DNA of 12,938 nucleotides from T1SED10-198M sp003554345 [NCBI: Candidatus Sumerlaeota bacterium] (GTDB lineage: Bacteria > Sumerlaeota > T1SED10-198M), in the NCBI GenBank assembly GCA_003554345.1, contig PWGE01000248.1, positions 1 to 12,938 on the forward strand, given 5' to 3'. The notes below the pieces were generated by a model, which saw nothing but the letters and a program-made list of their open reading frames with translations, did no database searches and had not been told where the DNA came from. Both the position numbers and the translations under genes were made by a program. Positions 1-7,342 of the stretch are shown here, in pieces; position 1 is the first letter of the stretch; every line of letters starts with the position of its first letter.

Positions 1-1
1 A

Positions 2-895
2 AAACGTGTAGCTGTCGGCGATGTGATAAAAGACTATTATCCGAAAATTATTGATGAAGATTTGTTCTATCAAATGCAAGCACAATTTAGAAAGAATAAG
101 TTGAAAAAAGGCAATGCCGGTGGAGAAGTAGGCAAAGCGGGAAATCTATTCACACACATTGCTAAATGTGGGCTATGTGGAGCTTCAATGATCTTTCTTG
201 ATAAAGGTAAGCCGCCAAAAGGGAGAAAATACTTGTATTGCGATTCAGCAAGAAGGCTTAAAAGCTGCTGTGCAAAAGCTGTCAGATACGATGAATTTGA
301 AAAGCTATTCTTTGATAACTTTGAAGAGCTGGATATTAATGTTTTAATACCAAATGAAGAAGAAAAACAGTCACAAATAATTAAACTCGAAAATACAATG
401 ACAGCAGACAAGCAGCGATTATTAGAAATTCATGTAGAGATTGAAAATCTTACAGACAGTATTGGTCATACAAAAGATGCAAGAGTACGAGAGCAATTAG
501 AGAAAAGACTATCAAAAGCGTTTGATGATAAAGAACATTTGCAATCAAAGAATTGGCAATATGAACAAGAAATAATAGAATTAAAACGGCAAAAAGAAGA
601 GCTGAAAAAAGACATTGCTCAATCACAAGAAATATATTCACTTCTTGAAGATGCATCAGATGAAAGCGACCAAATTAATTTAAGGCTTTGTTTAAGACAG
701 CAAATTCAGAAAATAATTGAATGGATAAAAATCTATCCTATACAAGAAGATTATAAAGAGATACAAGAAATAGAACCAGGCTTAGTAAAGATGATGCACA
801 GCAAATATATCGAGAAAGTAAGAATGAAATTCAGAGGCGGTTCGCCTTATTTATTGCGAGCTCTTTATCTAACGGGTACAGCCGAGGTAGATTAA
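2..895 (+). CDS. Large serine recombinase, C-terminal part (partial at left edge)
   Basis: This is the C-terminal part of a large serine recombinase/integrase, the enzyme that cuts and rejoins attachment sites during integration and excision of phages and integrative elements. The frame is open to base 2, so the GTG at 23 is internal, and the catalytic resolvase domain lies upstream of the window. Numbering from base 23, residues 1-20 (DYYPKIIDEDLFYQ) match the end of the Recombinase domain. A zinc beta-ribbon follows with C49, C52, C73 and C82/C83. Residues about 110-215 are a Glu/Lys/Gln-rich coiled coil, the usual arm of this family. A basic tail ends at a TAA at 893-895. The gene is visibly AT-richer than the genes to its right, fitting foreign origin. 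It ends directly against a truncated comM, so it probably lies at one end of an integrated element. The family call is strong; the type of element (phage, ICE or transposon) cannot be told. Confidence 0.9.
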   Translation, partial: KRVAVGDVIKDYYPKIIDEDLFYQMQAQFRKNKLKKGNAGGEVGKAGNLFTHIAKCGLCGASMIFLDKGKPPKGRKYLYCDSARRLKSCCAKAVRYDEFEKLFFDNFEELDINVLIPNEEEKQSQIIKLENTMTADKQRLLEIHVEIENLTDSIGHTKDARVREQLEKRLSKAFDDKEHLQSKNWQYEQEIIELKRQKEELKKDIAQSQEIYSLLEDASDESDQINLRLCLRQQIQKIIEWIKIYPIQEDYKEIQEIEPGLVKMMHSKYIEKVRMKFRGGSPYLLRALYLTGTAEVD

Positions 896-945
896 ATGAT
901 TTTCATTGCCGTGTTTAAGACTATATATATTATGCTGATGATAGG
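896..945. other. Probable attachment-site junction (element / comM)
   Basis: The recombinase stop codon (893-895) is followed at once by a frame that becomes ComM-like only from about base 932, where MLMIGPPGAGKT begins. The preceding residues (FIAVFKTIYI) do not resemble the Gly/His/Asn-containing segment that normally precedes the ComM Walker A loop. Base composition also shifts here, from AT-rich with a TATATATATT run at 922-931 to GC-richer. The crossover therefore most likely lies at about 925-940. The exact core cannot be fixed without the other end of the element or an uninterrupted comM. Confidence 0.6.
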
Positions 946-1819
946 GCCGCCCGGTGCCGGCAAAACCATGCTGGCAGGTCGGTTGCCCGGTATTCTCCCC
1001 GCAATGAGCTTTGAAGAAGCCCTGCAAACGACGCGTATTTACAGCCTGGCAGGAGGATTATCAGAGCGCCGGCCTTTTATTTCAAACCGTCCTTTTCGTT
1101 CTCCACATCATACTATCAGTGATGTAGCATTGATAGGCGGCGGTACCACTCCGAAACCCGGCGAAGTTTCGCTGGCTCATAATGGAGTGCTTTTTCTTGA
1201 TGAAATGCTGGAATTTCGCAAGAATGTACTGGAAGTGCTTCGTCAGCCCCTCGAGGAAGGGTGTGTCAGTATCTCCCGGGTGTTGAAAAGCCTGCGTTTT
1301 CCTGCTTCTTTCATGCTGGTGGCGGCGATGAATCCGTGTCCCTGTGGTAACCTGGGGGATTCTGTGAAGATGTGTACCTGTTCGCCTTACCAGGTGCAGA
1401 GGTATTTTAATAAATTATCCCAGCCTCTGCTTGATCGCATCGATATCCATCTGCAGGTACCTTCTCTGAAGATAGAAGAGATTATAGGCAAAAAAGAAGG
1501 AGAAAGCTCCCGGCATATTCGGGAACGGGTGATGCATGCTCGTAAGCTCCAGGAACAACGTTTTCAAGGGCAGGGAATCTTCTGTAATGCCCAGATGTCC
1601 CATGCTCAGATGGAGGAACACTGTATGCTGAATAGTGAGGATAGGCGGTTTTTGCAGCAGGTGCTGGAAGCCAGAAAATTGAGTGCCCGGGCATTTTTTA
1701 AAATCTTGAAATTAGCTTTAACTATTGCAGACTTGAGTGATGAGAAAATGAATAAAAAGCATCTTTCTCAAGCCTGTCAATTTAGAATTCTCGATAATCG
1801 GGAGGCTTTGTGGGCATGA
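896..1819 (+). CDS. comM: ComM/YifB-family Mg-chelatase-like AAA+ ATPase, N-terminally truncated
   Basis: ComM is a hexameric AAA+ helicase that helps branch migration of incoming single-stranded DNA during natural transformation. Visible motifs are Walker A GPPGAGKT (residues 17-24), Walker B VLFLDE (98-103), the AAMNPCPCG segment (about 143-151) with nearby cysteines, LLDRIDI (178-184) with the arginine-finger region, and the Mg_chelatase_C domain to the end. Family members are about 500 residues with a Lon-S5-like N-terminal domain of nearly 200 residues; this one has 307 and starts just before Walker A, so that domain is gone. ATG 896 has a possible GAGG (884-887); ATG 932 is an alternative that removes the junk residues. 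The truncation is best explained by insertion of the element on the left. The remaining frame is intact, so a protein could be made, but normal ComM function is doubtful. It overlaps holA by ATGA. Confidence 0.88.
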   Translation: MIFIAVFKTIYIMLMIGPPGAGKTMLAGRLPGILPAMSFEEALQTTRIYSLAGGLSERRPFISNRPFRSPHHTISDVALIGGGTTPKPGEVSLAHNGVLFLDEMLEFRKNVLEVLRQPLEEGCVSISRVLKSLRFPASFMLVAAMNPCPCGNLGDSVKMCTCSPYQVQRYFNKLSQPLLDRIDIHLQVPSLKIEEIIGKKEGESSRHIRERVMHARKLQEQRFQGQGIFCNAQMSHAQMEEHCMLNSEDRRFLQQVLEARKLSARAFFKILKLALTIADLSDEKMNKKHLSQACQFRILDNREALWA

Positions 1820-2709
1820 AACAACCAATAACCCTGTCGCGCTGGGAAGATATTCAGCGTTATACAGATATTCCTCTGGATCGGGTACTGGTCATCGGTA
1901 ATGATCCCGTGCAAGTATATAATATACGATATCATCTTAAAACCATGGTCCAGGAAAAGGAACAGCTTCCCCCTTCTTCACTTATCGATTATCCACCGGA
2001 AGGGGAAAAGAATATCCAGCTGAATAAAGCTCATTCCCTGATTAACAGGAGTTCTCATCAGCAAAATTTACTCATTCCTTCCCGGCAGTTTTACTTTCTG
2101 ACAAATATTGTGGAAAATACCCAGCCGACTAAAAAAGCCAGGAAAATGCTGGATTCTTTTGTAGAGGAAATTTTAACCAGTTCTTTCCATGGTTTTATGG
2201 TTTTTCACGTGGAAGACCCCTATTCTTATTCTTTCCTCTTTGCACGCCAGAAGAATCCTCTCTATAAATATTTTCAGAAGAATGGAGTGATTTTCAATAT
2301 CTCTCTTCCTAACCTGTTATTTGCTTTCAATGATGCTTTTTTGAAGAAAGATTTACGCCAAACCTATTATCACTGGAAAATGCTCCAGAAGAAAAAGGAA
2401 GACCCTCGTAAATTACTGATGATGCTGGTCCGCTCGTTGAGATATATATTACAGTACCATACCTGCAGGGATGAAGAAGCTATGAAGGCTATTCCCAAGA
2501 GAAACAACTTTTATGCTCAGCATCCCTTTGTAAAGAAAAAACTTTCCCGTTTTGCTGCTAACTTTACAACTGATGAGTTGCTGGAAATTCTCTCGGAAGC
2601 GTATCATGCCCATGTTTATCTTTCTCCCACTCAGGAAGATAAGGTCGGTTTTGACAGAGAAGAAATTTTTGAGCAGTTTTTAGTCCGTTCTCTGGCGGTT
2701 CTGTCATGA
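1816..2709 (+). CDS. holA: DNA polymerase III delta subunit-like protein (divergent HolA)
   Basis: This is probably the delta subunit of the clamp loader, which opens the beta sliding clamp. The evidence is a family-like layout, not high identity. Residues 24-43 (VLVIGNDPVQVYNIRYHLKT) match the usual N-terminal G-D-P strand and helix. Residues 147-162 (NPLYKYFQKNGVIFNI) match the K-LYKxLKKxG segment. Residues 165-214 match the helical region in which DP-LLxxLxRxxRxLLQ is typical. HPFVKKKLSRFAANFTTDEL (236-255) is close to the C-terminal HPFxxKKxxxxAxxF hallmark. At 297 residues it is shorter than usual (about 330), with a shrunken central domain. ATG 1816 is preferred over GTG 1810 because GGAGG at 1801-1805 is 10 bases from the former and only 4 from the latter. 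It overlaps comM and the kinase gene by ATGA each. A delta-prime or unrelated ATPase is unlikely because no Walker motif is seen. Confidence 0.72.
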   Translation: MKQPITLSRWEDIQRYTDIPLDRVLVIGNDPVQVYNIRYHLKTMVQEKEQLPPSSLIDYPPEGEKNIQLNKAHSLINRSSHQQNLLIPSRQFYFLTNIVENTQPTKKARKMLDSFVEEILTSSFHGFMVFHVEDPYSYSFLFARQKNPLYKYFQKNGVIFNISLPNLLFAFNDAFLKKDLRQTYYHWKMLQKKKEDPRKLLMMLVRSLRYILQYHTCRDEEAMKAIPKRNNFYAQHPFVKKKLSRFAANFTTDELLEILSEAYHAHVYLSPTQEDKVGFDREEIFEQFLVRSLAVLS

Positions 2710-3545
2710 TAGGAAAAGTGGTTAATTCTTCTTATGAAATTGAGGAAAAACTGGGGGCAGGAGGAATGGGCGTGGTTTATAAAGCGCTTCAATATTCTCT
2801 CCAGCGGCCGGTTGCTATTAAGTTTATTACAGAAAACCCTCTTCATAACCGGGTGATGCTCACCCGTTTTAAAAGGGAAGCCCTTGCCTGTGCCCGTATT
2901 TCCCATCCTTATATAGTAAGAATGATAGATTTTAACGAGTGGGAAAACATCTATTATCTGGTCATGGAATATGCTCCTCATGGAAGCCTTGAGGAAATTT
3001 TACAACGCCAGAACATGCTGGAAGAGCACGAGGCACTCCTTCTCTTGCTCCAGTCAGTTTCCGCCCTGAAAGCAGCTCATCAGTGTGGAATCGTTCATCG
3101 GGATTTAAAACCCTCTAATATGTTGCTCTCTCAGAAAAACCATATAAAGCTCACTGATTTTGGTATTGCTCACCTGGATGATATGACCCAGCTCACCAAA
3201 ACCGGCAGTGTGCTGGGAACACCTCAATATATGTCTCCTGAGCAGTGTATGGGAAAAGAGGTGGATGAACGTACAGATATTTATTCTTTAGGGGTGGTTT
3301 TCTACCAGGTGTTCACCGGTAAACCCCCTTTTCAAGCGGACAATCCCTCTCTTTTGATTCAGAAACATGTCTATGCCCGTCCCCGCCCCCTGCGTGAATA
3401 TAATGTCAGGATTTCGCCCCCTATTGAAGAGATAATATTGAAATGTCTTGCCAAGTCCCCGGTTGAGCGCTTTAAATCGGCTGAAGATCTTGAAATGGTC
3501 ATTTTCAATTATATGAGGACAAGAAAAGCGTATGTTTCTGGATAG
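2706..3545 (+). CDS. Hanks-type serine/threonine protein kinase, soluble, kinase domain only
   Basis: This is a complete eukaryotic-like Ser/Thr kinase of 279 residues. The glycine loop is GAGGMG (17-22), the ATP lysine K39 lies in VAIK, the helix-C glutamate is E58, the catalytic loop is HRDLKPSN (131-138, RD type), the metal-binding DFG is at 151-153, and the activation segment ends with GTPQYMSPE (171-179), followed by DIYSLGVVFY (191-200). All catalytic residues are present, so it should be active. The TQLTKTGSVLGT stretch in the activation loop offers Thr/Ser autophosphorylation sites. There is no transmembrane helix, PASTA or other sensor domain, so it should be cytosolic unless recruited by a partner. 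It starts by ATGA overlap with holA and overlaps the next gene by 14 bases; that gene encodes a membrane protein and is the obvious candidate partner. Substrates are unknown. Confidence 0.95.
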   Translation: MIGKVVNSSYEIEEKLGAGGMGVVYKALQYSLQRPVAIKFITENPLHNRVMLTRFKREALACARISHPYIVRMIDFNEWENIYYLVMEYAPHGSLEEILQRQNMLEEHEALLLLLQSVSALKAAHQCGIVHRDLKPSNMLLSQKNHIKLTDFGIAHLDDMTQLTKTGSVLGTPQYMSPEQCMGKEVDERTDIYSLGVVFYQVFTGKPPFQADNPSLLIQKHVYARPRPLREYNVRISPPIEEIILKCLAKSPVERFKSAEDLEMVIFNYMRTRKAYVSG

Positions 3546-4854
3546 AGTGAAATTTATTGATGGGCAGGAAGGTGAGCACAGAGAAGTGCTCTTCCTCCCT
3601 CTCAATTGTACCCTTTCCTGTTATTGTTTTCCCATTAATGAGGACAGGAAAGAGATGGTTCAGACGTGTGCCCGGCAGGTAATGCCATTCTTTCCCTTTG
3701 TCTTTGACCTTGAAGAAAAAGAGAATAATCTCTTTGTTCTTACCGAAATGACCCCTTCTGTTTCCCTTGCAGAAAATGTTCAGGAATTGCCGGAAACAAA
3801 AAAACGTTATATGATCACCAAAATGATGCAGGGTATACGGGGGTGGCTTGGTTATGAAGTTTCTCCTCACTGGAGGTTGTGTGCTCCTGCCCTGGATGAT
3901 TTTTATACAACCCCCCAGGGGGAAATTGTTTGTCCCGCTGTCTGGCGTTTTTTCCAGAAAAGGATGGCAGAAGATGATCAGAATCAGGGATATATTTCTC
4001 TTTTGCTGGAAGTGCTTCAGTGGTGTGATAAGATGGGACTTCCCTCTCTTTCTCTTCGTAAAGGGGATATACAACCCGAGAACTTAACTTCTTACATTGA
4101 CGAGATGATCGAAAATCTTATGACGACTGACTCCGAAGTGCCGGAAGCGGAACAAACAATTCACCTCGACCGCCATGAATGTGTCAACCATGGAGATAGA
4201 AAAGGAGAGTTTCGCTGTCGGGTTTGCGCAAGATTTTTTTGCTTTGAGTGTATTATGATGGTGTATGAGCAACCCGTCTGTAACCAGTGTCTTAAGAATG
4301 AGCCGGATAAGGTGAGAAGTTTTGTAGAAGAAATTATGCCCTCATCTGGCCGGACCCAGTATAATCTGTGGAATAAAAGCTTTGTTTTTCATTTCTTTTC
4401 CGCTCTTCTGTTCAGTAAAGAATCCCTCTCCAGTATTTTTGAGAATATGTCTTTTAAAGAGATGGGCATATTTTTCATGGTGTATGTGCTGGCAATGTTT
4501 CTGGGTTTCAGCAGGATGGACTTTACTGTACTGGGTGGGGTCCTTGCCTGGCAATCTGGCGGAATAGGATTGTTCTTTATAGCTTCTCTGCTCCTTTTTA
4601 ATTTTGATAACCCCTTGCAAATCCTTTTTGCAATGCTTTTTCCTCTGATGAGTACCTCCATACTCTTGAGTCTGCCAGGATATTTTTATATGGCTCCATT
4701 GCTGTATGCAGGGTTTATCTGGTCAGGTTTGTTGACGGTGAATTTTCTTATCTACGCTCTTAAAATTGAAATACCTGAAGTGCTCATATCCTGGATGATA
4801 GTTCTCTTTATACTTTTTGTTTTTATGGGTGGACTGTTGACGCCTTCTGCATAA
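3532..4854 (+). CDS. Membrane protein: degenerate kinase-like N-terminus, B-box-like zinc module, Yip1-like domain
   Basis: This 440-residue protein has three parts. Residues 1-190 lack kinase motifs, but the order of segments recalls a protein kinase: a hinge-like LFVLTEMTPSVSLAENV (67-83), a helix, then WRLCAPALDDFYTTPQGEIV (114-133) where HRDxxxxN and DFG would lie. A pseudokinase is a guess from layout. Residues 217-253 carry a clear zinc module: C217, H220, C229, C232, C237, C240, C250 and C253, as in B-box-type zinc ribbons of bacterial membrane proteins. Residues about 278-440 begin with an amphipathic W/F/S segment and contain about five hydrophobic helices (near 311-326, 332-356, 362-380, 384-410, 417-436), as in Yip1-family domains. 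The start at ATG 3532 has GAGGA at 3515-3519. It overlaps the kinase gene by 14 bases and is the last gene before the terminator. The function is unknown; a membrane anchor or regulator for the kinase is inferred from position only. Confidence 0.8.
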   Translation: MFLDRVKFIDGQEGEHREVLFLPLNCTLSCYCFPINEDRKEMVQTCARQVMPFFPFVFDLEEKENNLFVLTEMTPSVSLAENVQELPETKKRYMITKMMQGIRGWLGYEVSPHWRLCAPALDDFYTTPQGEIVCPAVWRFFQKRMAEDDQNQGYISLLLEVLQWCDKMGLPSLSLRKGDIQPENLTSYIDEMIENLMTTDSEVPEAEQTIHLDRHECVNHGDRKGEFRCRVCARFFCFECIMMVYEQPVCNQCLKNEPDKVRSFVEEIMPSSGRTQYNLWNKSFVFHFFSALLFSKESLSSIFENMSFKEMGIFFMVYVLAMFLGFSRMDFTVLGGVLAWQSGGIGLFFIASLLLFNFDNPLQILFAMLFPLMSTSILLSLPGYFYMAPLLYAGFIWSGLLTVNFLIYALKIEIPEVLISWMIVLFILFVFMGGLLTPSA

Positions 4855-4857
4855 AAA

Positions 4858-4893
4858 AAAGAGGAAAGCCCTTTTGATTGGGCTTTCCTCTTT
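4858..4893. terminator. Bidirectional intrinsic terminator
   Basis: A perfect 14-bp inverted repeat has arms 4858-4871 and 4880-4893 (core GAGGAAAGCCC / GGGCTTTCCTC) and an 8-base loop TTTTGATT. A run of A on the left (from 4853) gives a U-tract for leftward transcripts, and TTTACTTT on the right serves rightward ones. It lies between the convergent membrane-protein gene (ends 4854) and glnN (ends 4914), so it should stop both. Confidence 0.92.
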
Positions 4894-4913
4894 ACTTTCA
4901 GAGGCAGAGAGTA

Positions 4914-7091
4914 TCAGTCAAAAAAGAGAAGCTCGCAGTACTTGGGAAGACTCCAGAGTTTATCGTCGGTCAGCAGTTCAAGTTCATCAACGTAACAACG
5001 AAGCTTTTCCATCGACGGAATTACTTTTTTCACCAGGAATTCAGCACATTCTCCGTTGTCTTCCAGACCAGATGCTTTTTCTATTTCTTTTTCCAGCCTG
5101 GAGAGTATGTCAAGCATTTCATTGATCTTCTTGCTGTAATGTGTCAGGTACTGCATGGGTTTTTCTGTCATGGGCCCTTCTTTTTCAAAGGCATTTTTCA
5201 GAGAGCTGATTTGCTGTGCTAATGCTGTTTGATATTTGCTGGCCATGGGATAAATCCGCGATTTGGTCATTTTAAGAGTAAGAGAGGCTTCTATAAGAAT
5301 ATTCTTGCAGTATTTTTCCAGTTCCACGTTATACCTGGCGGAAAGTTCAGAGTGACTGAAAATATTGTGAGAAGAGAAGAGGGACTGAAATTCGGAGTTT
5401 ACAAAGGCTTTCAGGGCTTCGGGAGTGGTCTTGAGATTGGGTAAATGGCGCTTTTCAGCTTCTTTTAACCATTCTTCGGAATAGTTGTCGCCTTCAAAAA
5501 GAATTGTTTTTATCTCAGGAATAAGTTCTTTAATAACCGAGATAACAGCCTCAAAAAGAGGTTTGCCACGTTCCATTTCCTGCGAAAGACGTTTGTTCAT
5601 CATTTCCAGCCCTTCAGAAACAATGGTGTTTATAACAGTAACAGGAATGGCAATTGACTGAGCAGAACCTACTGCACGGAATTCGAATTTATTGCCGGTA
5701 AAGGCGAAAGGTGAAGTGCGATTGCGATCTGTATTATCACGCGGGATACGCGGAATCTGAGTGATACCGATATTGATTATTTCCTGGACGGTTTCACTGG
5801 AAACATCTCCCTTTTCTATGCTTTCCAGTATTCGTGTCAATTGTTCTCCAAGGAAGATGGAAATGATGGCAGGAGGCGCCTCATTTCCTCCGAGACGATG
5901 GTCATTACCTGCGGAAGCGATAGAAGCTCTCAAAAGAGGGGCGTACTGGTGTACAGCCCAGATAATTGCCACCAAAAAGGTGAGAAATTGAAAGTTTTCG
6001 TTGGGATTATCGCCAGGATCCAGCAGGTTCAAGCCATCTGCATTTAATGACCAGTTAAGATGTTTACCACTTCCGTTGATACGTGCAAAAGGTTTTTCAT
6101 GAAGAGAGAGAAAAAAGTTGTGCTTGATCGCCTTCTTTTTCATGATCTCCATGACGAGCTGATTGTGATCTGCGGCAATATTGGCCTCTTCATAAATAGG
6201 TGCTATTTCATACTGATGAGGGGCAACTTCATTGTGCCTGGTTTTTATGGGAATACCCAGTTTGTAAAGTTCTTGTTCTATGTCATGCATGAAAGCCAGC
6301 ATGCGGTCTTTGATACTGCCAAAATACTGGTCATCTAATTCCTGTCCTTTTGAGGGTTGAGCTCCAAAAAGGGTTCTGCCGGTCATAAGAAGATCCGGTC
6401 TCAGAAGGGCGATGTCACGGTCAACCAGGAAGTATTCCTGTTCTGGTCCTACCGACGATTCAACTCTGTTGGCTGGTATGTTGAAATGCTTGAGCAGTTT
6501 CCGGGACTTTTCCTGAACAACCTGACAGGACTTCAGGAGAGGGGCTTTTTTGTCAAGGGCTTCTCCATTATACGAGATAAATACTGAAGGTATACAAAGG
6601 GTTTTACCCAGATCGCTTTCCATGAGAAAAGCGGGACTGGTGGGATCCCAGGCGGTATATCCTCTTGCTTCGAAAGTGACCCTTAATCCTCCGCTGGGAA
6701 AACTGGAGGCATCCGGTTCCTGCTTTACCAGTTGTTTGCCACTGAACCTTTCGATGGCTTTGCCCTTTTCCACTTCGATAAAGGAGTCGTGTTTTTCAGC
6801 GGTAGCACCGGTCAGGGGCTGAAACCAGTGAGCATAATGGGTCGCGCCCTTTTCGATTGCCCACTCTTTCATGGCATGTGCGATAGCATTAGCCAGGGAA
6901 AATGTCAGTTCTTTTCCTTCTTTCACACATTTCGTGAAGCTCTCATAGTGTTCACTCGATAACTTCGACTGCATGCTTTCGTAGTTGAAAACATTTTCCC
7001 CGAAATATTCAGAAACAGCTCCTTTGTCTTTAAACCTGATACCGTTTCCTTTTACAGTCAGGGTCTTTAATACTTCTGTTCTTGCGTTCAT
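4914..7091 (-). CDS. glnN: Type III glutamine synthetase
   Basis: This enzyme makes glutamine from glutamate, ammonia and ATP in the cytoplasm, the main entry of ammonia into metabolism. At 725 residues it has the length of the GSIII (GlnN) family, which is far longer than GSI and forms dodecamers of different architecture. The N-terminal GSIII domain includes ATHYAHWFQPLTGATAEKHD (83-102) and PSGGLRVTFEARGYTAWDP (132-150). The catalytic part has SSVGPEQEYFLVD (212-224), TRHNEVAPHQYEIAP (284-298), the HEKPFARINGSGKHLNWSL segment (331-349) with the ammonia/ATP site, and later ASAGNDHRLGGNEAPP and NRTSPFAFTGNKFEFRAVGS with metal and phosphate ligands. No residue is obviously missing. The ATG at 7091-7089 has a strong AAGGAGG (complement of 7099-7105) 7 bases upstream. 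The gene is monocistronic, from a divergent promoter region to the bidirectional terminator. No NtrC-type TGCACC-N-GGTGCA site was seen. Confidence 0.97.
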   Translation of the reverse strand: MNARTEVLKTLTVKGNGIRFKDKGAVSEYFGENVFNYESMQSKLSSEHYESFTKCVKEGKELTFSLANAIAHAMKEWAIEKGATHYAHWFQPLTGATAEKHDSFIEVEKGKAIERFSGKQLVKQEPDASSFPSGGLRVTFEARGYTAWDPTSPAFLMESDLGKTLCIPSVFISYNGEALDKKAPLLKSCQVVQEKSRKLLKHFNIPANRVESSVGPEQEYFLVDRDIALLRPDLLMTGRTLFGAQPSKGQELDDQYFGSIKDRMLAFMHDIEQELYKLGIPIKTRHNEVAPHQYEIAPIYEEANIAADHNQLVMEIMKKKAIKHNFFLSLHEKPFARINGSGKHLNWSLNADGLNLLDPGDNPNENFQFLTFLVAIIWAVHQYAPLLRASIASAGNDHRLGGNEAPPAIISIFLGEQLTRILESIEKGDVSSETVQEIINIGITQIPRIPRDNTDRNRTSPFAFTGNKFEFRAVGSAQSIAIPVTVINTIVSEGLEMMNKRLSQEMERGKPLFEAVISVIKELIPEIKTILFEGDNYSEEWLKEAEKRHLPNLKTTPEALKAFVNSEFQSLFSSHNIFSHSELSARYNVELEKYCKNILIEASLTLKMTKSRIYPMASKYQTALAQQISSLKNAFEKEGPMTEKPMQYLTHYSKKINEMLDILSRLEKEIEKASGLEDNGECAEFLVKKVIPSMEKLRCYVDELELLTDDKLWSLPKYCELLFFD

Positions 7092-7124
7092 TTTCTTTCC
7101 TCCTTAATGATAATTGTTGAGTAA

Positions 7125-7152
7125 ATTATAACACCAATCAGATTCTGGGCAA
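7125..7152 (-). promoter_or_regulatory. Predicted sigma70-type promoter of glnN
   Basis: Read on the minus strand, TTGCCC (7152-7147) and TATAAT (7130-7125) are separated by 16 bases. Transcription would start near 7118, leaving a short leader of about 27 bases that contains the AAGGAGG site. The -10 is a perfect consensus; the -35 matches four of six. Confidence 0.6.
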
Positions 7153-7165
7153 TAGATGTTTGTAA

Positions 7166-7250
7166 ATATAAACACTATAAATTCTTTTTTATAGAGGTCA
7201 TGTGTGTATATAATATACATATAGTGAACCCATAAATTATAGTGTATATT
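7166..7250. repeat. Operator-like inverted repeats and palindrome
   Basis: CACTATAAATT at 7173-7183 reappears inverted at 7234-7244 (AAATTATAGTG), with similarity extending into flanking ATATA on both sides. A second TATAGTG copy lies at 7220-7226. Between them sits a 15-base palindrome, TGTATAT-A-ATATACA (7205-7219). The cluster lies upstream of both predicted promoters, where a shared regulator could bind. AT-richness makes some symmetry likely by chance. Confidence 0.4.
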
Positions 7251-7273
7251 AAAGTGTCGCTGAGAGCTATTGA

Positions 7274-7303
7274 TTGCAAAATAAGAAAAAAATAATTTAT
7301 AAT
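7274..7303 (+). promoter_or_regulatory. Predicted sigma70-type promoter of yggS-recX
   Basis: TTGCAA (7274-7279) and TATAAT (7298-7303) are 18 bases apart, with an A-rich spacer. The start of transcription would be near 7310, giving a leader of about 100 bases before the ATG at 7409. Confidence 0.65.
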
Positions 7304-7342
7304 GACCAGTATAAAGAGTTCATTGGTACTTTGATGTGGCAG

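Noticed and set aside
3505-4074. A 189-codon minus-strand frame opposite the start of the membrane-protein gene
   Set aside because: It has no recognisable domain and overlaps two well-supported plus-strand genes; low-complexity Phe/Lys/His composition suggests an antisense artefact.
4914-7091. Several open frames of 60-114 codons on the plus strand across the glnN region
   Set aside because: They lie opposite a full-length conserved glutamine synthetase, lack recognisable domains and good ribosome-binding sites, and are shadows of its codon use.
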